A stretch of 64,000 bases of DNA from Lunularia cruciata (lineage: Eukaryota; Streptophyta; Marchantiopsida; Lunulariales; Lunulariaceae), in assembly GCA_948567375.1 (NCBI GenBank), contig OX419761.1, positions 50,904,501 through 50,968,500 on the forward strand. The letters are read 5' to 3'. Both the position numbers and the translations under genes were made by a program. Below, in pieces: positions 25,001 through 36,138 of this stretch (position 1 is its first letter; the number at the start of each line of letters is the position of its first letter). Below the pieces are notes generated by a model. It ran no database searches. It was given only the letters and a program-made list of their open reading frames with translations, and was not told the origin of the DNA.

Positions 25001-26340
25001 GAATGAGGAGCTCATGACAATCTTAGTCACTCAAGAGGTCTCAGTGGAGTACAAGGAGATTGTGGACTCTGTTACAAGAGGTAACTATTCAGAAAGGATG
25101 CATGCTAGGGAGAGGAAGGCCCTTGCAACAAGATCTAGACCTTACACAATAGTGGAGGATATTCTTTTTCACCAAGGAGTAGATTGTCTACTTTGAAGAG
25201 AAGTAGGTAAGGAAGAGTCTATCTTACTCATAAAGGAGTCTCATGAAGTTTTAGTGCAAGGAGGACACTTTGCAAGAAAGGTGACTACTTTCAAGATTCT
25301 AGATGCAAGTTACCATTGGAGAGGGATTTTCAATGATTGTCTTGAGTATTGCAAAACTTGTCATGTTTGTCAAGCTTTTGCTAGAAATTCTACTTCCACT
25401 TCACCACTTAGATCGATTCTATTGCTAAGACCTTTTGAGAAGTGGAGAATTGATTTTGTGGGTCCTCTCAATAGAACCCCAAAGAACAATTGGTATATTG
25501 TGGTAATTATTGATTATCTTACCAAGTGGGTTGAGGTTAGATCATTGAGCGACAAAAATGAAGATGAAGTTGGGAGATTTCTTTATGAATGCATTATCAC
25601 TAGGTTTGGGTGGCCTTTGGAGTTGGTTTTTGATAGAGTGAGATAGTTTAGAAGAAGCATTACTACAGCCATGCTACAACATTTCTCTATCACACATATA
25701 GTAACTACATTCTACAAGCTAAATTCCAATAGCTTGGCAAAGAGAATCAATCAGACCTTGTGCATGATGTTGGCCAAAGATGCAGAAATGAAGGCGGCTA
25801 AACATCATTGGGACAAGAGGATTCATGTAGTTTTGTGGGAGTATAGGACAACCATTAAGACTTCCATTAGATATTCTTCATTTCAATTGGTATATGGTAT
25901 TGAGTCAACCTTACCTATTCACTTTCATCTTCCTACCTTCCAAAGCATTCATAAGAGATTGGAGAAAGCACAAGGAGATGAAGTAGAGAAGTCAAGGAAA
26001 GATTGACTCATGGAATTAAAAGAAGCAAGAGCACTTGTTATGGTTTGAGTGGAGCAAGCCCAAAGGAAACAAAAGGAGAACTATGACAAGAGGCAAGGCA
26101 AGAAGAAGGTGGAGCCTTTCAAAGAAGGTAATTGGGTAATGTTATTGGATTCTATTATATTCTCAAGAGAGTACAAAAGAAGTTTTTGCCTAAGTACTTT
26201 GGACCTTTCATAGTGGAGAAGGTTTGGGACAATTACACTTATGATCTCAAGGAGTTAGAGGAATACACTTTGATAGGATTAACCATGATAAGTTGAAGAT
26301 GTATCATAGAAGGTAGAGAGACCTTCACTTTGAAGACAAA
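22065..26340 (+). pseudogene. A1 gag-pol, remainder
   Basis: Resumes A1 gag with ESDLVVKEVVHPPQGYKYG and follows A2 gag-pol to its end. It keeps the zinc knuckle with a lost last Cys (CFGCGGKGHIQRNY), protease text VDRGSIVNAM (DGG changed to DRG), RT with FIDDFCVY (near 24170), RNase H, integrase zinc part CKTCHVCQAF and the core, in which VSDRGGEF has become VFDRVRxF. At least ten stops or frameshifts interrupt it. Largest open pieces are 22041-22694, 23753-24409, 24729-25196 and 25254-25646. It is clearly non-functional. Confidence 0.9.
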
Positions 26341-26644
26341 ATGAAAACTTAGTCCGGAGGCAAATGTAACATCCATTTGTGCATGTATGTGGTAATATTA
26401 TATTTAGTTTGGTATTATAAGTACTTGAGAGATATTATTTATATAGAGATAAAGAATAGTTCTACCTTAGTCATGATTAGCTAAAGTTAGTCATAGTTAA
26501 GATAGATAAGATCTTACTTTAGAGGAAGTAGAAAAGATGAGTACCACTATTTTGGATTTTAGTGTATTGATTTGGTATTATTTCTAGGTGTTTGGCTTTG
26601 AGGAAAGAGTTAAGAACTCTTGGACGCACATACCTTTTTGGTTT

Positions 26645-26885
26645 GGATTCTTCTATAGTCCAAGGAAAGCCCATGTGAAGGAATCCTTGACTTAGTGGCT
26701 AGATCAAGATAAGACCATATGCTTAGAAGAATATTCCCATGAGTATGGATATTCTTTTAGTCCATTTTGGATTCTTCTATAGTCCAAAGATAGCCCATGT
26801 GAAGGAATCCTTGACTTAGTGGTTGGTCAAGATAAGACCACATGCTTAGGAGAATATTCCCATAAGTATGGATATTCCTTTAGCT
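26645..26885 (+). repeat. 124-bp tandem duplication in A1 3' LTR
   Basis: GGATTCTTCTATAGTCCAA begins both units (26645 and 26769), and both run through GTGAAGGAATCCTTGACTTA. Other A LTRs in the window have one unit. Confidence 0.88.
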
Positions 26886-26952
26886 TTTTAATTTTATTTG
26901 ACTTTTAGCCTAGTCACTTGAGTTACTCCAATAATTAGTAACTCTGGTGCAT

Positions 26953-27073
26953 ATGAAAGAGAGATAGTTACAAATGAAAGGATGATGAGTACCTCCTCAC
27001 CCTTAGTTTATATACTTGTGAAATAATAAGGAGGTACTCATCATCCTTTCATTTGTAACTATCTCTCTTTCAT
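26953..27073. repeat. Perfect 45-bp inverted repeat in A1 3' LTR
   Basis: The arms 26953-26997 and 27029-27073 are exact reverse complements by direct reading, with a 31-bp spacer. The left arm and spacer are the normal LTR segment (CACAAGTATATAAAC to CTCTCTCAT) in reverse, so the TATA box of this LTR now faces left. It can form a long hairpin. Confidence 0.93.
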
Positions 27074-27222
27074 TGAGTTCTCTAGTGAGCAATATCTTGA
27101 GTCTTGGAGTGGTAGCCTTAGAGGAGTATGATGGAGTTGGGGTTCTTTGCCTTCTTAGTCCATGGTGTATTACCATAATAACCATCAAAGGTTCATCCTA
27201 AGTGCGAGATAGGCCGGCTCAC

Positions 27223-27368
27223 AACTCAAGGAAGCTTCTTGAAAAGCTTCTTGAGAAGCTTCTCAAGAGCCTTGTATGCTCCCTATAAATACCAAAGCCA
27301 AAGCTTATGCTAGGCATTTGGATTTTACCACATTCTCCTATTTCTCTCCTTTGTCTTGATCTTTTACA
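27223..27368 (+). repeat. B1 3' LTR, right part
   Basis: Continues the B LTR from CTCAAGGAAGCTTC to CTTTTACA. It carries a perfect GAAnnTTCnnGAA at 27231-27243 and the TATA box TATAAATA at 27284-27291. The first five bases are the right target duplication of A1. Confidence 0.85.
27231..27243 (+). promoter_or_regulatory. Candidate heat shock element upstream of B1 TATA
   Basis: GAAGCTTCTTGAA fits GAAnnTTCnnGAA with no mismatch and lies about 40 bp before TATAAATA. Confidence 0.5.
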
Positions 27369-27533
27369 GTCATCCTCTACATTCTCTTCTATAGCTACAA
27401 ATGGTGGATGTAGACATCTAAGGCACTAGTGTACTCATAGGTGATATCATCATCACCCATAAGTCTATTCTCCAAGAATAGATGGGTCAAAACTGCCCTA
27501 CAAAACTTATCTTGTATTACTATCATCCGGTTC

Positions 27534-28004
27534 TTACAAGAACCATAATTTTTCCTCAACTACATGGAGTATAAGCTTTGCCCAATCATAGTACTTTGTT
27601 GTCCGCAATAGCTTTGTGATCACATGGAAAATATAGTGCCCATGTACCACCTTGGACTGCCTAGTGGGAATGACAAGGGAATTAAGTAATTGCAAAAATG
27701 GTTTCCATGATGAATAAATACGCTGGAAAGCACAATATCTCTTTGTAGTGAAATCTTGCACTAGAAACCACTCCTCAATTAGGTGGTGAGAAACATATCT
27801 CCTTTTCCTTGTTGTACCTTCTACCAATCCTAATGCTCCTTGTGTGATAGCAAGAGTCAAGGTGAAAGGTCTCCCATTCACAAATCCTATTTGTGTGGAC
27901 TTCTCCCAAGTCTTAGCAAACTCTGTGAATAAGTCAACTTGACAAAAAAAAGCATGAATCTCAAAATGAATATTGTGTGATTCACATGAAGTCATAAACC
28001 ACAA
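27534..28004 (-). CDS. Unrecognised 156-codon ORF
   Basis: The largest open frame outside the retrotransposons in the left half of the window. It starts MWFMTSCESHNIHF and contains GFVNGRPFTLTLAIT, EGTTRKRRYVSHHLIEEWF and KVVHGHYIFHVITKLL. I cannot name a domain. The layout (FVNGRPFxLT followed by an EGT.KRRYVSHHLIEEW block) reminds me of N-terminal regions in plant transposon-encoded proteins, but I would not rely on that. It has no transmembrane stretch or signal peptide that I can see. It may be a fragment of a longer, partly decayed gene. It lies between the B1 LTR and repeat-rich DNA with no partner gene. Confidence 0.4.
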   Translation of the reverse strand: MWFMTSCESHNIHFEIHAFFCQVDLFTEFAKTWEKSTQIGFVNGRPFTLTLAITQGALGLVEGTTRKRRYVSHHLIEEWFLVQDFTTKRYCAFQRIYSSWKPFLQLLNSLVIPTRQSKVVHGHYIFHVITKLLRTTKYYDWAKLILHVVEEKLWFL

Positions 28005-28980
28005 GAAAATAAAGTTTGAGAAAATAAAGTTCTAGTGTAAGGTTATGGAGATTTGGTTATTGGAATTAGTTTAGGGACTACCATTTGGACTCCTTTATAT
28101 CATCTTTAAATATTGATCTCTAAACATCAATCTAGAACAAGATGATCTAAAATAACAAAATGGCTTTGCTTTAAAAAACAAATCCATCAAGAAATAGCTT
28201 TGCTCACAATAAAAGGGATTCACTTGCAAATGTATTGTGTCCACTCTAGAATGTAAATGGTTTGAACTAGGGTTTGCTTGAAAAAAAAGAGTCACTTGGG
28301 AGTGAATCCATATATGTTGGATTTGCCCAAAAAGGCCATTCCCAAAAAAATGGAGTTGCATGTGAAACTCTTGAAGGGTAGAAGGGTAGATAATGAAAGA
28401 GTTTCATGGGCTTCACTCTTGCTTATGGAATAGCTTTGTGCATATAGGTGTAGGTGTAGGGTTTAGCCTAGATTTGGGTTTGCTTGCTAAGGATCAGATT
28501 TGCTTGATGAGGTTTGGGTTTGCTCAAAAAAGTTGGATTTAATTAAAGAAGATTAGATTTGCTCCCTACTTTTGGCTTTGCTTGCAGAGTTCAAGGTTTT
28601 ACAAACAAACCCGTGATAAATTTGTAATCCTAAGCATTTAAACACATTAAAAACACAAATAGAATGAGTTGTACTGACCTTGGGACAAGGGTTTTTGACC
28701 ATGCAAACCTTCAATCCTAATGAATCAAGATCTCCCTCACAAATTCCTTCTAGTGCAGCTTGAATTTGGCTCATGTCAAACCAACTCCATTTAATCCTTG
28801 TCATGTTGTCTTTAATCTCATGATGATCTATTAGCCATAAACCCCTCATTTATATCTTCCATGTTGGGAGAATCCTAACATTTCTAGTAATCAAGAATTT
28901 ATCCCATATCAAACTCTATGACACAGATTCTTGAGTTCACATATTCTCATTTGGTGTTTCTTAATTGTCAACCTATTTCT
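28005..28980. other. No gene seen
   Basis: About 1 kb with only short frames. Words such as GGGTTTGCT and GATTTGCT recur between 28240 and 28570, and the reverse word AGCAAACCCAACAC recurs at 30565 and 30666. This may be a dispersed low-copy repeat. Confidence 0.4.
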
Positions 28981-29620
28981 CACCCTAAATTGTGATCTCC
29001 TTTTCCTCTTGTTTCTATCTCCTCTCCTTATGCACTCACAACATTTGATTTGATTCTAATTTGATGTTCCTCTAGTTCAAATTTGATTCAGTTATCTCTT
29101 CTCTAAACTTTGTAAACTTTGGTCTCTTCTCCCTTCTTCTCTTGTTTCTATCTCCTCTCCTTATGCTCCAGCCTCTCTTTCTATCTCCTCTTCTTATGCC
29201 CCAATGTTTTTTCTATTTAAATTCTCTTTCATTTATCTCTTCTCTAAGCTCTTCTCCTCTTGTTCCTATCTCCTCTCTTTCTCTCGATTCAAGTTCTCTT
29301 TCATTTGTTTCTCTCCTCTTTAAACTACTTTGGTCTCTTCTACTCTCTTTCTCCTTTAGCCCCAACATTCTTCCAATTGAAATTTTCTTTCATCTTCTTG
29401 CTTAATCCTTTATTCTCTTGCCTTCCAAAATGTTCCTCTCCAAAAAATCATGCTTTTCTCCTAAACACTTGTGTTTCTTAGAACCTCTTGACTTTCTTTC
29501 CTTTCCAAAAGTTCCACTCTCCAAAAAATCAATCTTTTCTCCTAAAACACTTTGAAAATTTTTAACTCTCCCACCTTGTCCTCCTCTCTCGCAAATTGTC
29601 CCAATCTAAAATTGAAATGT
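28981..29620. repeat. Pyrimidine-rich repeat region
   Basis: Dominated by CTCTT/TTCTCC runs, with CTTGTTTCTATCTCCTCTCC at 29008 and 29141 and shorter versions near 29180 and 29258. The two plus-strand Leu/Ser-rich frames here (29142-29405, 29260-29481) are products of this composition. Confidence 0.7.
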
Positions 29621-30120
29621 ACTCAAATCATCTTGCATCTCCTCTCTAAAATTGCACTCTTTGATTAAATTTTAATTGCACTACGTTACTCTTGAATTGG
29701 ATTCAAAAGTGAATTGTACTCTATTTTCAAAATGTGAATTGCCCAGATACTTGACCATTGGAGAACTATATACTTGACCATTGCAGAACAAAGGCCACTT
29801 TGATCACAATTTTGAATTGTCCTTCTTTTGATCCAATGGGTGATTTCATTTCCCTTCAATCCAAATGGCAAACTTATTTGGTTCAGATCCAATAGGCAAA
29901 CTCATTTCACTCTCATCCAATAGGTGAACTCATGTAATAGAATGTGCAAACTCACCTAATTGCAAGTCATGGTATTTAGTTTCATACATCTCTTCTACTA
30001 GTCCTTTATTACATATCTATTATATATACCCTTCTACCCTTATTATCTACTCTTATTATCTACCCTTTTGCTTTTCCTTTGTCTATCTATTATCATCTAT
30101 TTGTCTCTATGAATCTACTA

Positions 30121-30345
30121 TATTCTATAGCTATTCAATATATTTCTAAACTCAATTTTTAATCTATTAAATTAAACATCTAAGCAATCTACTCCATAAT
30201 GAATAGATTACATCTAAACAATCTAATCTACTCTATTCTATAACTATTCAATCTATTTTTTATAACTCATTTTTTAATCTATTAAACTAAACATCTAAAA
30301 AACTACTCCATAATGAATAGGTTACATCTAATCTACTCTATAATG
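30121..30345. repeat. AT-rich tandem repeat, two units of about 113 bp
   Basis: TATTCTATA-CTATTCAAT starts each unit (30121 and 30234), and ACTCCATAATGAATAG recurs at 30190 and 30304. A partial third end (CTCTATAATGAATAGATTA) follows. Confidence 0.75.
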
Positions 30346-30419
30346 AATAGATTATGGAATAGACTCCTAATATATTCAACTAACATACAAAAATGAATAT
30401 TGATTCTAATCAATATCTA

Positions 30420-30690
30420 ATAGAACTAAATTTTCAAGACCATTGAGCGAACCCATACAAATCACTCATTGATATATTTGATGATTTAGACATAAAATAT
30501 ATTCAAATAATTATATCCAAAGGATGAATCAATAAATGTACAATATATTCAAAAAAGTGATTGAGCAAACCCAACACAAACAAAGTTACTTTTAAATGGG
30601 AGAAAACCCATATTTTATGATTTAGACATATAATAAAAATGTACAATATATTAAAATATATGAGTGAGCAAACCCAACACCTACAAAAAA
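30420..30690. repeat. Degenerate direct repeats with AGCAAACCCAACAC
   Basis: ATGATTTAGACATA (30481 and 30619), AATGTACAATATATT (30536 and 30648) and GAGCAAACCCAACAC (30564 and 30665) recur in the same order, about 110-140 bp apart. Confidence 0.65.
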
Positions 30691-31031
30691 ACCTTGTCAA
30701 AATTTCATTTCAAACTAAACACATAGAATTGCTTTCAAATAGGAGAGAGCACATCTAGATAATCCATTAAAAGAAATCTAAGAGTGGACCCCTTCAAAAT
30801 TGCATTTCAAATGCAAAAACCATTTAAAACCAACTTTTATTTTAGTTTTTTTTTTACTAGGCTGGAGTTTGATACAAACATCACCAAGTGCTCTATTGAA
30901 GGCCAAAAAAAATTTTACTTGTACAAAAAAGTTTATAAAATGCTCTACTACTTGCCTAGTTTATTATTTGCTCTCATGATAGATTCCATGGACTTCACTT
31001 GTTGATAGGCCTTGTTGCAAAAAGGGTCCTT

Positions 31032-32110
31032 TTAATACTCCCATGTATCAGACCTATCTATCAGATAGTTGTGTAATATAACACATGCCAACATCCAACA
31101 CAAGAGATGTGCATTACTTTTTTTATTTTTTAATTGTACACTCAACTCCTTCAATGAATGCCAACAAGATTTCAATATCCCAATATAGTGTTCATTTAAA
31201 CATCTTGTTCTAGCCACACATTGATTGAGTCTTTCCTTTCTTGCAAATTTTCTTGTTTCAAAGAGTGCACCAAATGATTCATAGGCACATATCTTGTATA
31301 TCCTAATAAATATTGGCTTGTATTGAATGAAATACATGCTCCTCTTAGGTTCAAGTCCAACCAAAGCTCCAATATTTTTAAACATGTCATATCATGATAG
31401 GAACCAAGCATCCCTTTTCAAAACCAAAACCATATCCTTTGTTAGCCATTTAAACTCAACCCAAAGCTTTCACACAATGATTATTCTTTGTTTGTACTCC
31501 AAAACTCAACCTACTTGAATTGAATAAGCACACTAATTTCAAAGCACAAATCCTTCATCATAAACACTTCCATAAAGCACACATTGAATATAGATTCAAT
31601 CCCACCTCTACAAAGTGTATAATCTAGCCCTTATCATCACATATTACCTATCTATTAATTGAGTAACTTGCCTTTTGACTCAAATACACTTCTCTATTAA
31701 TATTGGGCTTTTGTGACAAAGGAAAAAGTGTTCCATCTACGAGGCCAACACACCTAAGAAATCCCTTACATGAAAAAATAGAGAAAATTCTACTTCTCTC
31801 CACAACTCCTAGCCATTGCATTTCCTTTCTAAGAATGGATAATATAGCAATAATAACTCTCTTTGTAAATTTACTTATGTACCTTGCACTAATTCCTCAT
31901 AAGTTCATTCCCCTTACAACACAAGCTCCATTATCATCATGCCCAAAATGATCTAATGCTGTTTGGATCCATATAGGTGTTTGGTGTTGGCCAAGCTTCC
32001 TCTCTTTCTCTTGAAAATATTGTGCTCTTTGATCAAATTCACTAACTCACAAAGATGCCATATCCATCCAAATGAGGTATTTGATAGCACAAGGATCAAG
32101 TACAAAGAAA
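31032..32110 (-). pseudogene. PIF/Harbinger-type transposase (or ALP1-like), decayed
   Basis: Minus strand. The N-terminal part reads FDQRAQYFQEKERKLGQH, then DNGACVVRGMNL, a stop, ISARYISKFTKRVI (about 32040-31850). The first catalytic block reads CVGLVDGTLFPLSQKP (about 31750-31705). An open C-terminal piece (31032-31385, 117 codons) has GALVGLEPKRSMYF, RTRCLNEHYIGILK (the Glu block) and LACVILHNYLIDR, the usual DDE_Tnp_4 ending. Stops interrupt the middle (after YSINR, near 31646). The order and motifs are those of the PIF/Harbinger DDE nuclease. No terminal inverted repeats were found, so a domesticated ALP1-like gene remnant is also possible. Confidence 0.8.
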
Positions 32111-32499
32111 AACTTGTATAAAATTTTAGTATTGCAAGAACTTTGACATCTTTCTTTCATGTATTGCCTCTCATGTATAATTTCCACCATTCAAAAGTCT
32201 ATCTAACATACCGATATCTAGATCATCTTCTTTACTCCGTTCTCCTTCCCTTGTATTCAAATCCCAACTATAATCTAAATCCCAAAATGAATCAGACCAT
32301 TCATTGTCTGACCATTCTTCTCAACTTTCTTGAAATTTTGCTATATTAATGCATATTGACTTTTCAACTCTTTTCTTAGTACTATCTGAGTACTCATATG
32401 GGGCATTATGAATTCCACCAATACCTCTGGATTCCAAATCTCACCTGCAACCTAGGAAAATCCAGTTTATGTTTGTAAATGGGATGGATAGAATATGAA

Positions 32500-32600
32500 A
32501 GGGTGGACTAAGGTGCAGCTGAATTGTGAAACAATTATGAAGGCCCAAGACTAAGCTGCAACTGAATTGTGAAACAATTAGGTGGAGCTAAATTGTCACA
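32500..32600. repeat. Short tandem repeat AGCTGAATTGTGAAACAATTA
   Basis: GAATTGTGAAACAATTA occurs at about 32521 and 32565, with a partial third relative (GAGCTAAATTGTCACA) downstream. The word is itself partly palindromic (AATTGTNNNACAATT). Confidence 0.6.
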
Positions 32601-34121
32601 CTTTAATACTATTAGTACAACTAAATTCCCACTCAATTGATTAGTCAAATAGTGATTTAATTCCCCTTGATTGAGGAATATGCCATCAAGGAGCTATGCA
32701 AGAGACTAATTTTTCTTATCAGGCAGTAATGAAACTGAATTTTCACTCAAAGGTTGTGGCCTTAAGAACGGGTAATCAAACTTGAACAAGGAGATTGCAT
32801 CATGAAGGTAATTGAACTTGATGGGACTATGGCATTGAGGAGAAGGTATTTGAATGGCGATTCCAACTTCATGTTCTCAAGTTGCAGAGAACAATCCGAA
32901 CTTAGGCAATCTTTTGTTCCGCCTTACAACATTGCTTCCAATTGTAATTGCCATTGTAGCACGTGTGTAGCCCAGCCCATAAGGGCCATGCGGACTTATG
33001 TCATCTCCACCTTCCTCCAGTATATCACTGACAGTTTTTTGTGAATGCACCACATAGCTTGGAGTATCAATCATTTTGACTAAGACTGAGGGCCTCTATG
33101 AACAAGGGAAGGTATTTCAAGTTCTTGTGACTTGCTCAATATGTGTAAGCTTGATGCATTGACATCTATTTTTCCATTTCAAATCTGATTAATACTCCAT
33201 CATTAACATTTACATGACATCTTATAATTTTGTAACATCTTGTGGTCACAAAAAAGGTGACATGTTCCTCATTTACGACAATGAGTTATATCTCATTGTT
33301 TTTTTGTGTATCACAAAGACATGTCCTATATCAATCTATGGGAGCTCTTGTAAACATTTTTAACTAGATCCTTATGGCTTCTAAAAAGCTAAAACTAAAA
33401 CCCCCTAATGTACATAATATGTATCTTGGCAAAGAGTCTAACCTAATGAGATATTCATGATCTATAAAAACCAAGTACATGAAAGACTCTTGTGGATAAA
33501 GGGGCATATATTTATAGATATTTTTAATTAAAAATATATGTATTAAAATTCAGATCTTATTTCCAAGCCTTTATAATGTAATATTAATTAATTTAAACAA
33601 TTGAAAAACACATTACTTGAAAATAAAAAGGAATTGTAATCATGTTTAGAATATTGTAGAGTTAATAACAAAGTCAAACCTAGATTCCACATACTATAAT
33701 GAGTTATAATAAGTTCTAAGGAAAGTTAGGGTCCTACTCTTTGAAACCAACTTAGTCTTAAGCAACAATCAATGTAATTAAATTATATCATCTTTATCCA
33801 TATCTGTTATAATTAAAAATATTAATCATTATAAGGAGTAGATGTATAGAGTAGTTGAGTGTCTTTGGGTTCATAGTACTTTAGGTCTATGTTCTTTGGG
33901 TCTCTACGACTTTGGGTTAGAAGCTTCTTTGCCTCAGGACAAAGATGACTAGATCTAAGGTAGTCAGACCTTGGAGTGCACTGAAGGTGACTTTGGGAGC
34001 CTTGCCAGAGGCATCAGAGGAAGTTCAAGTATAGAAAGAAGATATTTAGGATACCCATGACTTCAATTTCAGTTCTGATTGACAATAGAATAGAATTAGA
34101 AGAGAATTAGTAGTATTGAAT
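32601..34121. other. No clear gene; left flank of B2
   Basis: A plus-strand 80-codon frame (32802-33044) with a Cys-rich piece (NCNCHCSTC) is not recognised. The stretch from about 33200 is AT-rich with nothing visible. The last 250 bp contain a short frame MTRSKVVRPWSALKVTLGAL (33949 on) that stops before B2, and the interrupted locus continues at 47541. Confidence 0.4.
34117..34121 (+). repeat. B2 target-site duplication, left copy
   Basis: TGAAT, repeated exactly at 47536-47540. Confidence 0.92.
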
Positions 34122-34519
34122 TGTAACAATATGGAGTTTAGCAACGTAACTAGTAAGGCTAACAAAGTAGGGAATAAGCCAAATTAGCCTAGAATATTCC
34201 AAAAGCATTTAGGAAGCTTCTTGACTAGTTAATTGCACCCCAAGCAAGTAGCTTCTAGAGGGAAACTTCTAGAAGCTTCTAACTAGCTTAGCTTGCATGC
34301 CAAGTAGGCGGCTTCTAGAAGGAAGCTTCTTGAGAAGCTTCCTAGTTAAATTGGCTTGCACTCTAAGAAAGTGGCTCAAGGAAGCTTCTCAAGGACCTTG
34401 TATGCTACCTATAATACCAAAGCCAAAGCTCATGCTAGGCATTTGGATTTTCCCTCATTCAAGTGTCCCAATGTGAGTTTCCCTTCTACTATTTCTCTCT
34501 TTGGTCTTGGTCTTTTACA
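34122..34519 (+). repeat. B2 5' LTR
   Basis: TGTAACAATATGG ... GTCTTTTACA. Rich in GAAGCTTC and TTCTAGAA words. The TATA position reads CTATAATACC (34409-34418), one A short of TATAAATA in the other B LTRs. Confidence 0.92.
34262..34279 (+). promoter_or_regulatory. Four-unit candidate heat shock element (B2 5' LTR)
   Basis: GAAACTTCTAGAAGCTTC is a perfect GAAnnTTCnnGAAnnTTC. Further two-unit GAAnnTTC words lie at 34213-34220, 34322-34329 and 34381-34388. Confidence 0.55.
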
Positions 34520-34520
34520 T

Positions 34521-34532
34521 TGGTATCAGAGC
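34521..34532 (+). other. B2 primer binding site (tRNA-iMet)
   Basis: TGGTATCAGAGC one base after the LTR. Confidence 0.92.
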
Positions 34533-34549
34533 AAGAATGGGATGGATGG

Positions 34550-35633
34550 AATTTATGGACCACCAAATCCACTTCCACCAAACCATTGGGATTTTTGCAT
34601 CCAAGTACTACCCAAGCATCATTTCATACAATTCATCACCTCGCACCTTGGACAAGATTTCCTATATATGATCACCATATCTGAGGAACCCTTGGTGCTT
34701 CCGATTGTAACTTATGGAGAACGGTGGACGTATTATTTCTATGTGTTAATAAATTTGATAGATTGGGAGTGGTATGATAGAGTAGTAACCATGGCAGCAA
34801 TACCCGATGTTATCCTTGCTATGCAGCAACAAATCGAGCACCTTACTCAATTATTGGATGAACAAGATCTTCGACGACAAGAGCAGGTGGTGGAGAGAGT
34901 ACCAATTCAAGAAGGAGAAGATTGGATCAAATTCCACAAACCCAAGGTATTTGAAGGCAAGAATCTTCTAGGTGTAGTAGAGAATTTTGTGTTTGATTAT
35001 GAATGTTATTTTGAAGCTACCAATCTACAAGATGAGCAAAAACAGATTCTTTTGGCTTCTAGCCAATTAGATGGAGTAGCAAAGCTATAGTGGAGATTCT
35101 GAGTAGAGCAAGCTGAATGACAAATTGTTGCACCAATCTTGACATGGGCAGAATTCAAGAGCACAATAATTAGTTGGTTCCAAGCTATAAATGCCACACG
35201 AGTTGCATGAGATAAGTTGGCAAAGTTGAAATAGATTGGCTCTATAAGAAGTTACATCACGTAGTTCCAAAACACCATCATGAAAATTCCATATATATTG
35301 GAAGGTGAAGCTCTAGATTAATTTGTGAGGGGCTTGAAGGCGAGAACCAAATTAGAGGTAACCATGCGAGAGCCACAACACTTGGAGGAAGTCAAGTGGT
35401 TGGCCGAATGTTTTGATTCCTTGATGGCAACAACTTGGTCTCAACCTCAACTTCCACAAAGCCTACCAATACACTACACACAAGTGGAGGAGCCAACACC
35501 AATGGAGATTGATGCCATTCAACAAAGACCACTTGGCATGGCAGATAGAGAGAAATTGCAACAAAATGGTGGTTGTTTTTATTGTTGCCAATTGGGGCAT
35601 CACATTACTAAATTTTCACTTAAGAATGGATGA
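34550..35633 (+). pseudogene. B2 gag
   Basis: The first part stays open to a TAG at 35088. It includes EHLTQLLDEQDLRRQEQV (coiled-coil-like) and the gag segment KPKVFEGKNLLGVVENFVFD. After several stops, a 35325-35633 frame continues with the gag C-terminus and a zinc knuckle CFYCCQLGHHITKF, whose last Cys is replaced by Phe. Translation probably started near 34790 (ATGGCAGCAATACC) or slightly upstream; the open frame that runs back into the LTR is not meaningful. Confidence 0.8.
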
Positions 35634-36138
35634 CCTTGACAAGTTGCCCAGGTGGAGGTTGTGGAGCGGAATGATCAGGGAAACAAAGAATCCCAATAGG
35701 ATATTTTGAGCCGCCTATTAGGAGCTTGATTAGTTCCAATGGGATTGAAGGCTTGACCTATGCAAATTTGCTTCACTTGCAAGGTACAATATCTAATCAG
35801 GGTTGTAGAATTTTGGTTGATTCTGGAAGTTCAAAGAATTGCATGTCCATGCAAATAGCAAAGGAATTGGGTATTCCTATCAAGCCAGTGATTAGAAGTA
35901 GTTTGATGATGGCAGATGGTAGAAAAGGTTTTTGATTTTGCACCTCGCATCTTGTTACCTTCAAGATTGGGAAGGAGTACACCTTTACACTAATGATATC
36001 ATTCTGGGTCTACCTTGGCTTGAACATCATAAGGTTCAATTTGATTGGACCTGATGCCAAATTCAAGTATAACACCAAGGTAGGAATTTCCAATTAGGTT
36101 ATTTGGCACCTCTGAGTAAGACATCTAAGAATAGTCAG

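Larger units (their letters stand above)
26365..27222 (+). repeat. A1 3' LTR, enlarged and rearranged
   Basis: 858 bp against 678 in A2, from TGTAACATCCATTTGTGC to AGGCCGGCTCAC. Two rearrangements explain the extra length: a tandem duplication of period about 124 bp (26645-26768 and 26769-26885) and an inverted duplication of the TATA-bearing part (26953-27073). Confidence 0.92.

Noticed and set aside
29142-29481. Leu/Ser/Phe-rich ORFs resembling membrane proteins
   Set aside because: Product of the CT-rich low-complexity repeat; no start context or conserved motif.
32802-33044. 80-codon plus-strand ORF with NCNCHCSTC as a zinc protein
   Set aside because: Single Cys cluster without known spacing, no neighbours, and the opposite strand is equally open.
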